DNA of 64,000 nucleotides from Hydrogeniiclostridium mannosilyticum (GCF_003268275.1 NZ_QLYR01000001.1:744001-808000), one strand, 5' to 3'. Positions 1 through 8,828 are shown, numbered from the stretch's first letter. Notes: generated by a model not told the origin, from the letters alone. A program made the numbers and translations.

Positions 1-119
1 TAGGCGTGGGAAATCCGCCCGGACATCAACTCGTTTTTCAGGGTAACTGTAACCTGCGGCTGCCCGACGACATCGGCAAAAACCTTGGGCCGCCATTTGC
101 GGTACAACACTTGGTACAT
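1..119 (-). CDS. dnaX: DNA polymerase III subunit gamma/tau, N-terminal fragment (runs off left edge)
   Basis: The reverse strand from 119 down to the window edge reads MYQVLYRKWRPKVFADVVGQ and then a segment ending GRISHA. This is the characteristic first block of the clamp-loader subunit DnaX, just before its Walker A motif. The ATG at 117-119 is preceded by a GAGGTG ribosome site at good spacing. Only about 39 residues are inside the window; the rest lies to the left. DnaX loads the beta clamp on DNA in the replisome. The SRP RNA directly upstream on the same strand is a common Firmicute arrangement and supports the call. Confidence 0.93.
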   Translation of the reverse strand, partial: MYQVLYRKWRPKVFADVVGQPQVTVTLKNELMSGRISHA

Positions 120-202
120 CGACTTCACCTCGTTTCAAACCGGAAATCGGCCGGAAATCGCCAGCTGTTAAAAAAAGCGCCCCGCCATTTGCAAAAACCA
201 AG

Positions 203-446
203 AAAAAAACAAGACAGAGCGCCTTTCGGCTTTCATGTAGTAGGATATACAGACGGACAGACAACCTGCATCGCACAAAATAATCCGTTTAATGCTGCTC
301 GGTTCCCCGCCTGACATGGTTCGCGGCATCTCGTCGCACAGAGCCCGCCCGTCTGCATATCCTATGACACGATTTCTGCCTTGCTTTTTAAAAGCTGAAA
401 TAAAACAGTGTCCCCGGCCATCCAATGGGGCAACAAAATTGCCCGT
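203..446 (-). ncRNA. ffs: Signal recognition particle RNA (large Gram-positive type)
   Basis: Reading the minus strand, the apical SRP domain is visible around 295-325: GTCAGG, a GGAA tetraloop closed by GG/CC, and then AGCAGCAT. This is the Ffh-binding helix 8 with its asymmetric loop. The flanks GATATGCAGACGG and CCGTCTGTATATC pair to form the long helix 5, as expected for the ~250-270 nt form with an Alu domain. The GGGCAATTTTGTTGCCCC near the 5' end could be an Alu-domain hairpin. The 3' end is placed at a T-run around 203-209 after a GCC-GAAA-GGC hairpin. The RNA scaffolds Ffh for co-translational membrane targeting. The ends are approximate. Confidence 0.9.
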
Positions 447-451
447 TAAGT

Positions 452-480
452 ATTATACCCTATTTGCCGGTAAAACACAA
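452..480 (-). promoter_or_regulatory. Promoter of the SRP RNA gene
   Basis: On the minus strand there is TTGTGT, 17 bases, then a perfect TATAAT (452-457). The predicted transcription start falls at about 445, where the RNA begins GGGCAA. Confidence 0.8.
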
Positions 481-596
481 GGCTTAAATCAAGAAAAACA
501 CTCGTGCGCAGGTTACAAAGATTTAACTGTCAAAATTCGCCGGATTCCACTATAATAAATTTATAAAACGGCAAAATATTTTCAGGGAGGGACTTT

Positions 597-1637
597 ATGA
601 AATATCAGCGCCAATACGGCTCGCCGCCGCCCCACAAAAATATTTTGCGCGGCGCGCTGGCTGTAGTCTGCCTTACGGCAGCGATTTTGATTGTTTACGG
701 AATTATGGACAGTGGAATCGGCGCGCTGGGCGGAATATTGGGGGACAGCTCTTCCGCTGCCTCCGGCGGCGTCAGCGAGAGCAGGGACTCCGCGCTTTCT
801 TCCCTGCCAGAGAGCAAAGCGCCGGAAAGCGCGCTTTCTTCCCCTTCAGCATCCTCCACAGCTTCTTCCGAGCCCGCCTCCGCTATTCCACCAACCGGCT
901 CCAGTGCCGCGGAGCCCGCCTCCCCGCCGGCCTCAAAGCCCCCTGCCAGCGGGGAGGATCCCTTCCCGGGCCTGTATGTGGACAAGCCTGAATACACGCC
1001 GCATGCTGAAGGAGACAAGGTCGCTTACCTGACCTTTGACGACGGCCCCTCCTGCTACACGGTCCCACTGCTGGACGTATTGGACCAATACGGCGTCAAG
1101 GCTTCCTTTTTCGTCATCGGCAAATCTTCGCCGGAGGACATTACCGCCCTGCAGGAGACCGTCAAGCGCGGGCACACGCTGGCCGTTCACAGCTATTCTC
1201 ACCAATATAAGGACATTTACCAATCGCCCAACGCCTACCTGGCAGACTTTCAGCGTGAGCGCGACCTCATCTATAACGCCACCGGTGTGGAGCCCACCAT
1301 CTACCGCTATCCCGGCGGCAGCATCAATTCCTATAATAAAGCGACCTATAAGGAAATTATTACCGAGATGAACCGCCGAGGCTATACCTATTACGATTGG
1401 AACGTCTCTTCCGGCGACGCGGATGCCAACAATGTGCCGCCGGACAAGCTGTATCAAAATGTGATGAACGGCGTGCAGGGCAAGGATAAGGTCATCATCC
1501 TTTTCCACAATACCTCTGCGAAAAAGACAACGCTCGACGTTATGCCGCGGATTATTGAGGGCTTAAAGAAGGAAGGCTACCGTTTTGATAAGCTTGACAA
1601 CACGGTAAAACCGACTAATTTTAAATGGCGGGACTAA
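597..1637 (+). CDS. Membrane-anchored polysaccharide (peptidoglycan) deacetylase, NodB family
   Basis: This 346-residue protein has a single N-terminal membrane segment (about residues 17-36), a Ser/Pro/Ala-rich linker (about 50-120) and a C-terminal NodB-homology domain (about 140-340). Visible catalytic motifs are TFDDGPS starting at residue 146 (catalytic Asp and first metal ligand), HSYSH (the two metal His), RYPGGS, a YYDWNVSSGD segment and ILFHN near the end. The family removes acetyl groups from N-acetylglucosamine or N-acetylmuramic acid, usually in the wall to resist lysozyme. The layout places the enzyme outside the membrane. The start has a GGGAGGG ribosome site just upstream. It is monocistronic, with terminators behind it. 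The exact substrate is not evident. Confidence 0.9.
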   Translation: MKYQRQYGSPPPHKNILRGALAVVCLTAAILIVYGIMDSGIGALGGILGDSSSAASGGVSESRDSALSSLPESKAPESALSSPSASSTASSEPASAIPPTGSSAAEPASPPASKPPASGEDPFPGLYVDKPEYTPHAEGDKVAYLTFDDGPSCYTVPLLDVLDQYGVKASFFVIGKSSPEDITALQETVKRGHTLAVHSYSHQYKDIYQSPNAYLADFQRERDLIYNATGVEPTIYRYPGGSINSYNKATYKEIITEMNRRGYTYYDWNVSSGDADANNVPPDKLYQNVMNGVQGKDKVIILFHNTSAKKTTLDVMPRIIEGLKKEGYRFDKLDNTVKPTNFKWRD

Positions 1638-1647
1638 GCGGCGCGTC

Positions 1648-1678
1648 AAAAGAGAAAGCCCACTAGGCTTTCTCTTTT
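1648..1678. terminator. Bidirectional intrinsic terminator
   Basis: AAAAGAGAAAGCC, a five-base loop and GGCTTTCTCTTTT form a near-perfect 13-bp stem. A and T tracts at the ends allow use from both sides. It lies between the convergent deacetylase and phoR genes. Confidence 0.85.
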
Positions 1679-1737
1679 GATATTTAGGCACTGCCCTGAT
1701 ACGGCCCGGAATATTCATTATGCCTCAAGACAATAGG

Positions 1738-1777
1738 AAAACGCGGACTGCCTTTCGGCTATGCCCGCGTTTTTTTG
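1738..1777. terminator. Intrinsic terminator between convergent genes
   Basis: ACGCGG and CCGCGT arms enclose an inner GCC-TTTC-GGC hairpin, followed on the plus strand by seven T. It sits directly after the phoR stop and can end transcripts from either side, better from the left. Confidence 0.7.
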
Positions 1778-1784
1778 TTCCATA

Positions 1785-3446
1785 TTATTTTTTACCTCTC
1801 CAGGCAAGGATAAACTCGCTGCCCTGGCCCGGTTCGCTGTGCACGCTCACGCCAGCCCCCAGGTAGGCAGCGCCATGCTTGACAATCGACAGCCCCAGGC
1901 CGGTGCCGCCGACCTCTTTAGAATGGCTTTTATCCACCCGGTAGAAGCGTTCAAAGATGCGCTCCTGCTGCGGCTTCGGAATACCGATTCCCGTGTCCTT
2001 CACAGAAATCTCCGCGCCGTCCTCGCCCCGGCGGACTGTAACTGTAACCGAGCCGCCCTCGCGGTTATATTTGATTCCATTTTCGCAGAGGTTATAAAGG
2101 ATCTCCTCCAGGATTGGTTTTACGGTCTGGTGAATTATATGGCCCCCCTCCAGGTGCAATGAAACGCCCCTCTCCTGGGCCGGGTCATGCAGCCGCTGCA
2201 GAATCTCGCCAGCAGCCTGGAACAGATCGACCTCCTCCTCTTCGTAGGGCAGGCAGCCCTCGTCAAGCTGGGAGATCTTAATAACGTCCCCCACCAATAC
2301 AATCAAGCGCTGAGCCTCGTCAAAGATTTTGCCCGCGAATTTTTTAATGTCTTCCTGCTTGACAAAGCCGTCCTGAATAATTTCCGCGAAGCCGGAAATC
2401 GACGTCAGCGGCGTTTTCAGCTCATGGGACACATTAGCGGTAAACTCCCGGCGCAGGTTCTCACGCTGAATGCGCTCGGTGACATCCACCAGCAGCAAAA
2501 CCGCGCCGGCCACCTCTCCCCGGCGCAGAACCGGGTTGGCAATCAATTGGCAGAAGCCGTCCTGTACTTGCAGCAGCTCGGTCCGGTGTCCCCCAGCCAA
2601 AACGGCATCAATCGTCCGCCGGAAGGGTTCGCTGCGGTTCAGGGTGAGTACACTCTGGTTCTGCGGCGCCGCCTTTGCCCCTAAAATGCGCAGCGCGCTG
2701 CTGTTAAAGGAGAGCAGATCCGTCTGCTTATCAATGACCAGCAGGCCCTCGCTCATATTTTCCGTAATAATTGAAAACTCCTGCTGCTGCCGCTTTGCCG
2801 CCGAAAGCTGCTGCTGAATGGTACGCTGCTGATTGCGGATTTTTCCTAAAAGCGGCGCGACCTCATCGTAGGTCTCGTTTGCCTCCGGGTCGTCTAAATC
2901 CAGCTCGTTGAGCGGCTTAACAATTTTCTTGGAAGCCCGTGAGGCAAAAATGCCGGACAGAATCAGCACCATAATCAAAACCAGGAGCACCGGCTGCAGC
3001 AAACCGCCCAGCAGTGCGGCAACCGTATATTGCGTGCTGGATATTCTCAGAACATCCCCATTTTCCAGCCGCAGCGCGTAATAAACTGTCTTTTCCGCCA
3101 GCGTGTTGGAGGTACGCACCGCCTGGCCGTAGCCCCGTTCCCTAGCCTCCCGGATTTCTTCACGCTCCGCGTGATTTTCCATTTCGGAGGCATCCGCACG
3201 GTTATCAAACAGAACATCCCCATCCTTTGATATCAGGGTAACGCGCTCCGCATGCTCCGGCAGCTCCTCCAGGGCCTTCGCACCATCGTTTTCAACCGCA
3301 ATAGACAAATAAGAGGCTTCGTTTTTCAGCTCCGTCTCCAATTGTCCGCCGAAAAACTGATAGAGGACCACCATCAGAAACGCCAGGCCTACTGCCAGCG
3401 CAAGCGCTGAAACCAAAAATACAGCGCGAAATATCCGTTTGGTCAT
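1785..3446 (-). CDS. phoR: Phosphate sensor histidine kinase PhoR
   Basis: 553 residues. Two membrane segments (about 7-29 and 142-167) enclose an extracytoplasmic sensor loop. A PAS-like segment follows (around 225-320, with NMSEGLLVIDK). Next come the phosphoacceptor box SHELKTPLT with His341, and an ATPase domain with the N-box NLCENGIKYN, DTGIGIP and GTGLGLSIV. PhoR autophosphorylates and passes the phosphate to PhoP when phosphate is scarce, and PhoU with the Pst transporter usually inhibits it. The gene overlaps phoP by four bases (ATGA), which implies translational coupling. Its position after pstSCAB-phoU on the same strand supports phosphate rather than another signal. Confidence 0.93.
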   Translation of the reverse strand: MTKRIFRAVFLVSALALAVGLAFLMVVLYQFFGGQLETELKNEASYLSIAVENDGAKALEELPEHAERVTLISKDGDVLFDNRADASEMENHAEREEIREARERGYGQAVRTSNTLAEKTVYYALRLENGDVLRISSTQYTVAALLGGLLQPVLLVLIMVLILSGIFASRASKKIVKPLNELDLDDPEANETYDEVAPLLGKIRNQQRTIQQQLSAAKRQQQEFSIITENMSEGLLVIDKQTDLLSFNSSALRILGAKAAPQNQSVLTLNRSEPFRRTIDAVLAGGHRTELLQVQDGFCQLIANPVLRRGEVAGAVLLLVDVTERIQRENLRREFTANVSHELKTPLTSISGFAEIIQDGFVKQEDIKKFAGKIFDEAQRLIVLVGDVIKISQLDEGCLPYEEEEVDLFQAAGEILQRLHDPAQERGVSLHLEGGHIIHQTVKPILEEILYNLCENGIKYNREGGSVTVTVRRGEDGAEISVKDTGIGIPKPQQERIFERFYRVDKSHSKEVGGTGLGLSIVKHGAAYLGAGVSVHSEPGQGSEFILAWRGKK

Positions 3447-4123
3447 TTCTTCTCACCACCGATCTTATACCCGAGCCCCCGGATGGTCTCAATATACTTG
3501 CCGGCATCCCCGAGCTTTTGCCGCAGGGTGCGGATGTGTACATCCACCGTACGGCTCTCGCCGTCGAACTCATAGCCCCAAATACGGTCAAGCAGCTGCG
3601 CGCGGGTCAGAACCGTCCCCTGTTCCGCCAGCAGCAGGCAGAGCAGCTCAAACTCCTTCAGGGTCAGCGCAACCTCTTCGCCGCCAACCTGTACGACATG
3701 GCGCGCGGGAGAAACATAAAGGCTGCCCAGCCGGTACTCCACCGTGCGCTCCGCCGGCTCCTTCGTCCGCCGCAGCAGCGCGCGCACGCGCGAGAGCAGT
3801 TCCATCATTCGGAACGGTTTAGGAATGTAATCGTCCGCGCCGCTGTCCAGGCCCAGCACCGTGTCATACTCGCTGCCCTTTGCCGTCAGCAGAATAACGG
3901 GCAGCCGCTGGGTGGGCGGAGCGCCGCGCAGGCGTTTTAAAATATGAATGCCGTCTTCCTCCGGCAGCATGATGTCCAGCAGGACCAGCGCCGGCAGTTT
4001 TTTTTCCATAGCTGCCCAGAAATCAGCAGGCTTTGAAAACCCCTCCGCCTCGAGTCCCTGGCTGTTTAATGTATAAATGACCAGCTCGCGGATATTATCG
4101 TCATCCTCAAGCAGATAGATCAC
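3443..4123 (-). CDS. phoP: Phosphate response regulator PhoP (OmpR family)
   Basis: 226 residues from a GTG start at 4121-4123. This start is chosen because AGAGGTG lies six bases upstream and the receiver domain then begins at once (VIYLLEDDD); the longer reading adds a tail with no family likeness. The receiver has the acidic pocket at residues 7-9, the phosphoacceptor Asp50 (LLDIMLPEEDG) and the conserved Lys in IPKPF. The C-terminal winged helix has the OmpR pattern (LTLKEFELL, RTVDVHIRTLRQKLG, IRGLGYKI). Phosphorylated PhoP of Bacillus-type systems binds TTTACA-like direct repeats, and such repeats are present before pstS at 8561-8600. Confidence 0.93.
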   Translation of the reverse strand: MIYLLEDDDNIRELVIYTLNSQGLEAEGFSKPADFWAAMEKKLPALVLLDIMLPEEDGIHILKRLRGAPPTQRLPVILLTAKGSEYDTVLGLDSGADDYIPKPFRMMELLSRVRALLRRTKEPAERTVEYRLGSLYVSPARHVVQVGGEEVALTLKEFELLCLLLAEQGTVLTRAQLLDRIWGYEFDGESRTVDVHIRTLRQKLGDAGKYIETIRGLGYKIGGEKK

Positions 4124-4267
4124 GCGGCTCACCTCTCTTACAGTAAAATAAAATTGCGGTTCAGCCCGGCTTGCAGGCCGCCAAGCAGAAGAGTCAGAAG
4201 CGCGCAACGCGCAGGGAGGGCGTCCCTGACAGAGCGCTGCTGTGCTGCAAGCCCGCAGCTTGTAGCC

Positions 4268-4297
4268 ATTGTACCATAAAACAGGGGTAAATCACAA
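4268..4297 (-). promoter_or_regulatory. Probable promoter of phoPR
   Basis: In the phoU-phoP gap the minus strand has TTGTGA, 18 bases, then TACAAT preceded by TG one base away (extended -10). A TTTACC-n5-TTTATG pair lies inside it and might be a weak Pho box for autoregulation. The -35 overlaps the phoU stop codon. Confidence 0.5.
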
Positions 4298-4936
4298 TTT
4301 TCTATGCTGCCCGCTGATGGAAAATTCCACCCACTCCGCAATATTGACGGCGTGGTCGCCGATGCGCTCAAAATACTTGGCTGCCATCAGCAGATCCATG
4401 GAGGCCTTGGCGTCGATTTCACGGCTGTAGATGAGCTGCATCAATTCCTCCTTTATCTGGTTAAACAGCCCGTCCACCTCGTCGTCCGCGGCAATAACCT
4501 GTTCTGCCAGCCCGGCATCCGTTTTGACGAAGGCCTCTACGCTGTCGGTCACCATTTTCACGGTTGCCAGCGCCATGTCGCCGATGTGCACCTTGCTCTG
4601 GGAATTATTTTCCACAATATACGGGGCCAGATCGGCAATATCTGCCGCCTGGTCGCCAATGCGCTCCATATCCGAGATCATCTTCATTGCCGCGGAGATA
4701 AAGCGCAGATCCCGGGCGACCGGTTGCTGCTGTAAAATCAACCGCATGCAAAGGTCCTCAATTTCGCGTTCCTTGTCGTCGATCTCCACCTCCACGGCGG
4801 CTATCCGCTGCAAAAAAGCCGGATTTTTCTCCTGTAAAGCCTTGGCGGAAAGCGCGATGCCTTCCTCGCACAGGCTCCCCATGCGGATAAGCTCAACATG
4901 GAGCCGTTCCATTTGCTGGTCGAACTGGATTCTCAT
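4292..4936 (-). CDS. phoU: Phosphate signalling protein PhoU
   Basis: 214 residues, the normal PhoU length, built as two three-helix bundles. The metal-binding family motifs are visible: ISDMERIGDQAADIA in the first half and YFERIGDHAVNIAEW in the second. PhoU is a cytoplasmic regulator that reports Pst transporter state to PhoR and limits phosphate uptake. It overlaps pstB by one base and lies between the transporter and phoPR, the classical order. A 170-base gap with its own likely promoter separates it from phoP. Confidence 0.96.
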   Translation of the reverse strand: MRIQFDQQMERLHVELIRMGSLCEEGIALSAKALQEKNPAFLQRIAAVEVEIDDKEREIEDLCMRLILQQQPVARDLRFISAAMKMISDMERIGDQAADIADLAPYIVENNSQSKVHIGDMALATVKMVTDSVEAFVKTDAGLAEQVIAADDEVDGLFNQIKEELMQLIYSREIDAKASMDLLMAAKYFERIGDHAVNIAEWVEFSISGQHRKL

Positions 4937-5691
4937 TAACCAAACCTCCCCGTGATGTAGTCCTCGGTACGCTTATCCTTCGGCATGGAGAAAAGCTCCT
5001 CTGTTTTTCCGCATTCAATCATTTCACCCAGCAGGAAGAACACCGTCTTATCGGAAATTCTTGCCGCCTGCTGCATATTATGTGTCACAATAGCCACCGT
5101 GTAGTTCTTTTTCAGCTCGCTCATCAGTTCCTCAATTTTCATGGTGGAAATCGGGTCCAGCGCGGAGGTCGGCTCGTCCATCAGCAGAACCTCCGGCTCC
5201 ACCGCCAGCGCACGGGCAATACAGAGGCGCTGCTGCTGGCCGCCCGAAAGCCCCAGCGCCGATTTTTTCAAACGGTCCTTGACCTCGTCCCAAATAGCCG
5301 CGCCGCGCAGGCTTCTCTCTACAATCTCATCCAGCTGTAGACGGCGGCGAATGCCGTGCAGCCGCGGGCCGTAGGCAATATTGTCGTAAATGCTCATTGG
5401 GAATGGATTCGGTGATTGAAACACCATGCCCACCTTCTTGCGCAGCAGGGTTACGTCCACTTCCCGCGCATATATATTTTCGCCGTCCAGAACAACCTGT
5501 CCGGTAATTTTAACCCCCGGGACCAGGTCGTTCATACGATTGAGCGTCTTTAAAAAGGTTGACTTTCCGCAGCCGCTGGGGCCGATAAAAGCGGTGATCT
5601 GTTTTTCCTCTATATCCAGATTAATCCCCTTCAGCGCATGGTTGTCGCCATAGTAGAGGTTTAAATCCCTAGCATATAATTTACTCTCCAC
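4936..5691 (-). CDS. pstB: Phosphate ABC transporter ATP-binding protein PstB
   Basis: 251 residues. Walker [10 protein letters not shown] lies at 37-45; a Q-loop ([14 protein letters not shown]), signature LSGGQQQR, Walker [14 protein letters not shown] and switch His (IVTHNM) all follow. The FQSPNPFP and [13 protein letters not shown] segments are specific to PstB. It hydrolyses ATP to drive high-affinity phosphate import through PstA and PstC. It follows pstA by 12 bases. Confidence 0.97.
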   Translation of the reverse strand: MESKLYARDLNLYYGDNHALKGINLDIEEKQITAFIGPSGCGKSTFLKTLNRMNDLVPGVKITGQVVLDGENIYAREVDVTLLRKKVGMVFQSPNPFPMSIYDNIAYGPRLHGIRRRLQLDEIVERSLRGAAIWDEVKDRLKKSALGLSGGQQQRLCIARALAVEPEVLLMDEPTSALDPISTMKIEELMSELKKNYTVAIVTHNMQQAARISDKTVFFLLGEMIECGKTEELFSMPKDKRTEDYITGRFG

Positions 5692-5703
5692 AGCATTCCC
5701 CTC

Positions 5704-6582
5704 CTATTTCTGATTTTTCTTTTCCAGCCGCCGGCTGATCCAGCGCGTGAGCAGGTTCAAAACCAGTACAATAATCAGCAGCACCGCGGCAATGCCGAAG
5801 CCCACGTCATTTTTACCCTGCGAATAGGCATAGCGGTACAGCTCCACCGAAAGCGTGGCGCCGGACCCCATCATCTGCTCAAGGATATTGCCGCGCGGCA
5901 TATAGATTGCGCTGCCGCCCGCTACCAGGATTAACGCCGCCGACTCGCCCACAATGCGCCCGGTTGCCAGGATAATAGAGGTAATCAGCCCCGGCATCGC
6001 AGCCGGCAGCAAAATAGTGCGAATGGTGTACCACTTGGAGGCGCCCAGGCCGGCCGCGCCCTCGCGGTAGCTCTTCGGCACGGCCTTGAGGGCCTCCTGC
6101 ATATTGCGGATGATGGTCGGCAGCACCATAATTGTCAGCGTCAGCGCACCGGACAGCAGGGAAACCTTCAGGTTCAGCGCCGTGCAGAAAAAGACATAGC
6201 CGAACACCCCGAAAATAATGGAGGGAATGCCCGCCAGCGTTTCGGTTGTAAACTCAATGACCCGGATAAGCCGCTTGTTTTTTGCGTACTCGTTCAGGTA
6301 AATGGCCCCGCCAACGCCCACCGGCACCGAGATGAGCAGAGACAGCACGATGATATAAGCCGTATTGATAATTGCCGGCAAAATACCGACGGTCTTTTCA
6401 ATGGGGTTCGGCGCCGTTGTCAAAAACGCGCCCGTCAGCATGGGTATGCCATTCCAGAGAATATAGGCGATGAAGTAAAGGACCATCAGCAAAATCGCGG
6501 CTGAGAAAAAATAAATCAGCCCATAAAGAATGATGTCGCTTAAACGGCGCTTTTTTTTCATTAAAGAGGAAACAGGCTTCAT
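5704..6582 (-). CDS. pstA: Phosphate ABC transporter permease PstA
   Basis: 292 residues with six predicted membrane segments. The binding-protein-dependent permease signature lies around EGAAGLGASKWYTIRTILLPAAMPG (the EAA loop that contacts PstB). ETLAGIPSIIFG and the NAMES-like FTTETLAGIPS region are typical of PstA. It forms the membrane channel with PstC. It overlaps pstC by four bases, so the two are translated together. Confidence 0.96.
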   Translation of the reverse strand: MKPVSSLMKKKRRLSDIILYGLIYFFSAAILLMVLYFIAYILWNGIPMLTGAFLTTAPNPIEKTVGILPAIINTAYIIVLSLLISVPVGVGGAIYLNEYAKNKRLIRVIEFTTETLAGIPSIIFGVFGYVFFCTALNLKVSLLSGALTLTIMVLPTIIRNMQEALKAVPKSYREGAAGLGASKWYTIRTILLPAAMPGLITSIILATGRIVGESAALILVAGGSAIYMPRGNILEQMMGSGATLSVELYRYAYSQGKNDVGFGIAAVLLIIVLVLNLLTRWISRRLEKKNQK

Positions 6583-7493
6583 TCCGTCTTTCCTCCCTTT
6601 TTCAAAATTCCGTTGAGGGTAAAGTTAATAATCATGATGAATACAAAGAGAACCAGGCCGATTCCAAACAGGGCCTCTCTATGTATTCCGCTAGAATAGG
6701 CCCATTCAAACGGTATGCTGACCGTCAGCAGGCGAACAGGCTTGAGCAGCTCCGGCAGAATAACCGCGTTGCCGGCCACCATCATGACCGCCATGGTTTC
6801 ACCAATCGCACGACCTGTCCCCAGCACCATACCCGCTACAATTCCGCTTCTCGCAGCCGGGACCACCACGCGGAAAATACTCTGAATTTTTGAGCCCCCC
6901 AACCCCATGGAAGCCTCATAATAGGAACGCGGCACCGCGCGCAGGGCCGTCTCGCTCACGCTGATAATTGTAGGCAGAATCATGATGACCAGTACAATGA
7001 TGGCAGAAAGCAGGCAGCCGCCCGTCGGCATGGAAAGGCTCTCTTGCAGGCGGAAAATCATAGGGACAATCAAAATAGCGCCCAGCAGGCCGTACACCAC
7101 CGAGGGAATACCGGAAAGCAGGTCAATCATCGGCCTTACAATTGCCGCGAGGCGCTTCTGGGCAATGTGCGAAAGGAACACCGCCACAAACACGCCGATT
7201 GGAACGGCAATCAGCACCGAAACCAGCGTTGCCACCAGGGAAGCCAGAATCATGGGAAGAATGCCAAAGACATTATTTTCCGGGGACCATTCGCTGCCGA
7301 GCAAAAAATCGGCGACGCCGATTTTTAAAATAGCAGGCCCTCCCGTAACCACCATATACAGCGTAATAAACACGACGCTGACGACCGCCAGCAGGCCGCA
7401 CGTAAAAAAGAGAATATTCATGACACGCTCTGTCAGCGCTTTTCTTTTTGCCGCTCTTTTGATGGAATTGCCGGCGTTCTCTTTCGTCCGCAT
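6579..7493 (-). CDS. pstC: Phosphate ABC transporter permease PstC
   Basis: 304 residues, six membrane segments, and the EAA loop YYEASMGLGGSKIQSIFRVV. The IDLLSGIPSVVYGLLG and GRAIGETMAVMMVAGN blocks are PstC hallmarks. It is the second subunit of the phosphate channel. It lies 128 bases downstream of pstS with no terminator seen between them, so it is probably in the same transcript. The start ATG at 7493 has a GAAAGGTGG ribosome site. Confidence 0.96.
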   Translation of the reverse strand: MRTKENAGNSIKRAAKRKALTERVMNILFFTCGLLAVVSVVFITLYMVVTGGPAILKIGVADFLLGSEWSPENNVFGILPMILASLVATLVSVLIAVPIGVFVAVFLSHIAQKRLAAIVRPMIDLLSGIPSVVYGLLGAILIVPMIFRLQESLSMPTGGCLLSAIIVLVIMILPTIISVSETALRAVPRSYYEASMGLGGSKIQSIFRVVVPAARSGIVAGMVLGTGRAIGETMAVMMVAGNAVILPELLKPVRLLTVSIPFEWAYSSGIHREALFGIGLVLFVFIMIINFTLNGILKKGGKTE

Positions 7494-7621
7494 CCGATTT
7501 CCACCTTTCTAATCTGAAATTCAACATCCCGCTTCAGCACGCCGAAAACCCGGACAAGCCTTGCGCCTCCACGCGCGCTGCGAGCCCGAGTTCCCGTTGC
7601 TGTCTTAAAGGAAGAAAACTG

Positions 7622-8506
7622 TTATTTAACGGAGATCAAGCTGTTGTCCGTGACCAGCTTCTGGCCCGCGTCGCTCAGCACAAAGTCAATGAAAGCCTGC
7701 GCGGCGGGGGAAAGCTCCGCACCCTCTTTGGTGACCAGCAGGAAAGAGCGCTGTAACGCATAGCTGCCGTCCTTCAGCGCATCCGTGCTGATGGCAACAC
7801 CCTCATATTCAACCGCTTTTACCATGGATTCATCCATGTCGGAGAAGGACATATAGCCAATTGCGTTGGCGTTCTGAGAAACCGTGGTCTGAACCGAGCC
7901 AGTGTCCTTGCATTCTGTCGCGGTAGAGACAATATCCTCAATGCCGATGATCTCTGTGAAGGCGCTGCGCGTACCGGAACCGGACTCACGGGTCACAACC
8001 GTAATCGGGGCGTCGGAGCCGCCGACCTCGCTCCAGTTGGTAATTTCGCCGCTGTAAATCTTGAGCAGCTGGTCCTTGGTCAGGTTGGTAACGCCGTTCT
8101 GGGCGTTTACCACAACCGCGATGCCGTCAATTGCGTAAGCGGTCCCCTCCAAGCCGGCCTCCTTTTCCTCATCCTTCAGGTCACGGCTGGAGTGGCCGAT
8201 TTCATACTTGCCGTCGATTACACCCTGAATGCCGTCGCCGGAGCCATTCATCTCATAGTTGACGGTGACATCCCGGTTTTCATCCTGGAACTGGTAGATC
8301 AGCGCGTTCATCACCTTTTCAACCGAGGTGGAGCCGCCGGTCTTGACAATGCCGCTGAGCGCCTCGTTAGAAGGAGCGGTAGAGCCAGCAGCGGTATTGC
8401 CTGAGGAGGCGCTTCCCGTGGAGGAGGTTTCCCCGCTGGAGGAGCAAGCCGCAAAGCCGCAGAGCATTACGCCGGCTAAAAGCACAGCCAAAATCTTTTT
8501 CATCAT
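7622..8506 (-). CDS. pstS: Phosphate-binding lipoprotein PstS
   Basis: 294 residues from the ATG at 8506, chosen for the AAAGGAG six bases upstream and because a lipoprotein signal starts there (MMKKILAVLLAGVML, then lipobox FAAC). A longer in-frame reading to 8773 crosses the promoter and is rejected. The mature part has a Ser/Gly/Thr linker and then the phosphate-pocket motifs GSTSVEKVMNAL, MNGSGDGIQG, IAVVVN and ESGSGTRSAFTE. It captures phosphate outside the membrane and delivers it to PstCA. It is the first gene of the operon, under a Pho-box promoter. Confidence 0.96.
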   Translation of the reverse strand: MMKKILAVLLAGVMLCGFAACSSSGETSSTGSASSGNTAAGSTAPSNEALSGIVKTGGSTSVEKVMNALIYQFQDENRDVTVNYEMNGSGDGIQGVIDGKYEIGHSSRDLKDEEKEAGLEGTAYAIDGIAVVVNAQNGVTNLTKDQLLKIYSGEITNWSEVGGSDAPITVVTRESGSGTRSAFTEIIGIEDIVSTATECKDTGSVQTTVSQNANAIGYMSFSDMDESMVKAVEYEGVAISTDALKDGSYALQRSFLLVTKEGAELSPAAQAFIDFVLSDAGQKLVTDNSLISVK

Positions 8507-8545
8507 GAAAACTCCTTTACATTTTCTTTTCTTAAGTCTGCTTTG

Positions 8546-8600
8546 AGTATACTGCGCCTGTGTAAAATCTAAAATCCAGGCTATGTTAAAACTATGTAAA
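8546..8600 (-). promoter_or_regulatory. Pho-box promoter of the pst operon
   Basis: Minus strand: TATACT (8546-8551) gives a start near 8539. Upstream are TTTACA (8561-8566), TTAACA (8584-8589) and TTTACA (8595-8600). The two distal copies have an 11-base period, and the third is 23 bases (two turns) away with a degenerate copy in the gap. The array spans about -22 to -61, which is where PhoP activates Bacillus Pho promoters; no good -35 is present, as expected for an activated promoter. Confidence 0.8.
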
Positions 8601-8784
8601 GCCGCTTTTGTCCGCCCCGCGCTTATTTCCGGCAAAACCAGTGCAAAATTGACCGATTCCGCCCTTAATAAGCGCCGTTCCCCATGACAGCCGCTGAAGC
8701 TCTTCATAATTTTCAGAGAATATTTTACATAGCCAGCATCATTTTTCCTCAAAACAAACCGGTTATACGCCACTCCGCCGGGAT

Positions 8785-8828
8785 GTAAAAAACCCCGCGT
8801 ACCCGAATAATCGGGTACGCGGGGTTTG
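8785..8828 (-). terminator. Strong intrinsic terminator
   Basis: AAACCCCGCGTACCCGA, a four-base loop and the exact complement form a 17-bp perfect stem, followed on the minus strand by a T6 tract. It ends the ferredoxin transcript and insulates the pst promoter. Confidence 0.93.

Noticed and set aside
168-425. 85-residue minus open frame
   Set aside because: It coincides with the SRP RNA, whose conserved motifs and helix pairing explain the sequence.
933-1508. 191-residue minus open frame opposite the deacetylase
   Set aside because: Antisense shadow of the NodB domain, with no ribosome site.
8507-8773. N-terminal extension of PstS
   Set aside because: It crosses the Pho-box promoter and -10 element; the lipoprotein signal and the ribosome site mark the start at 8506.
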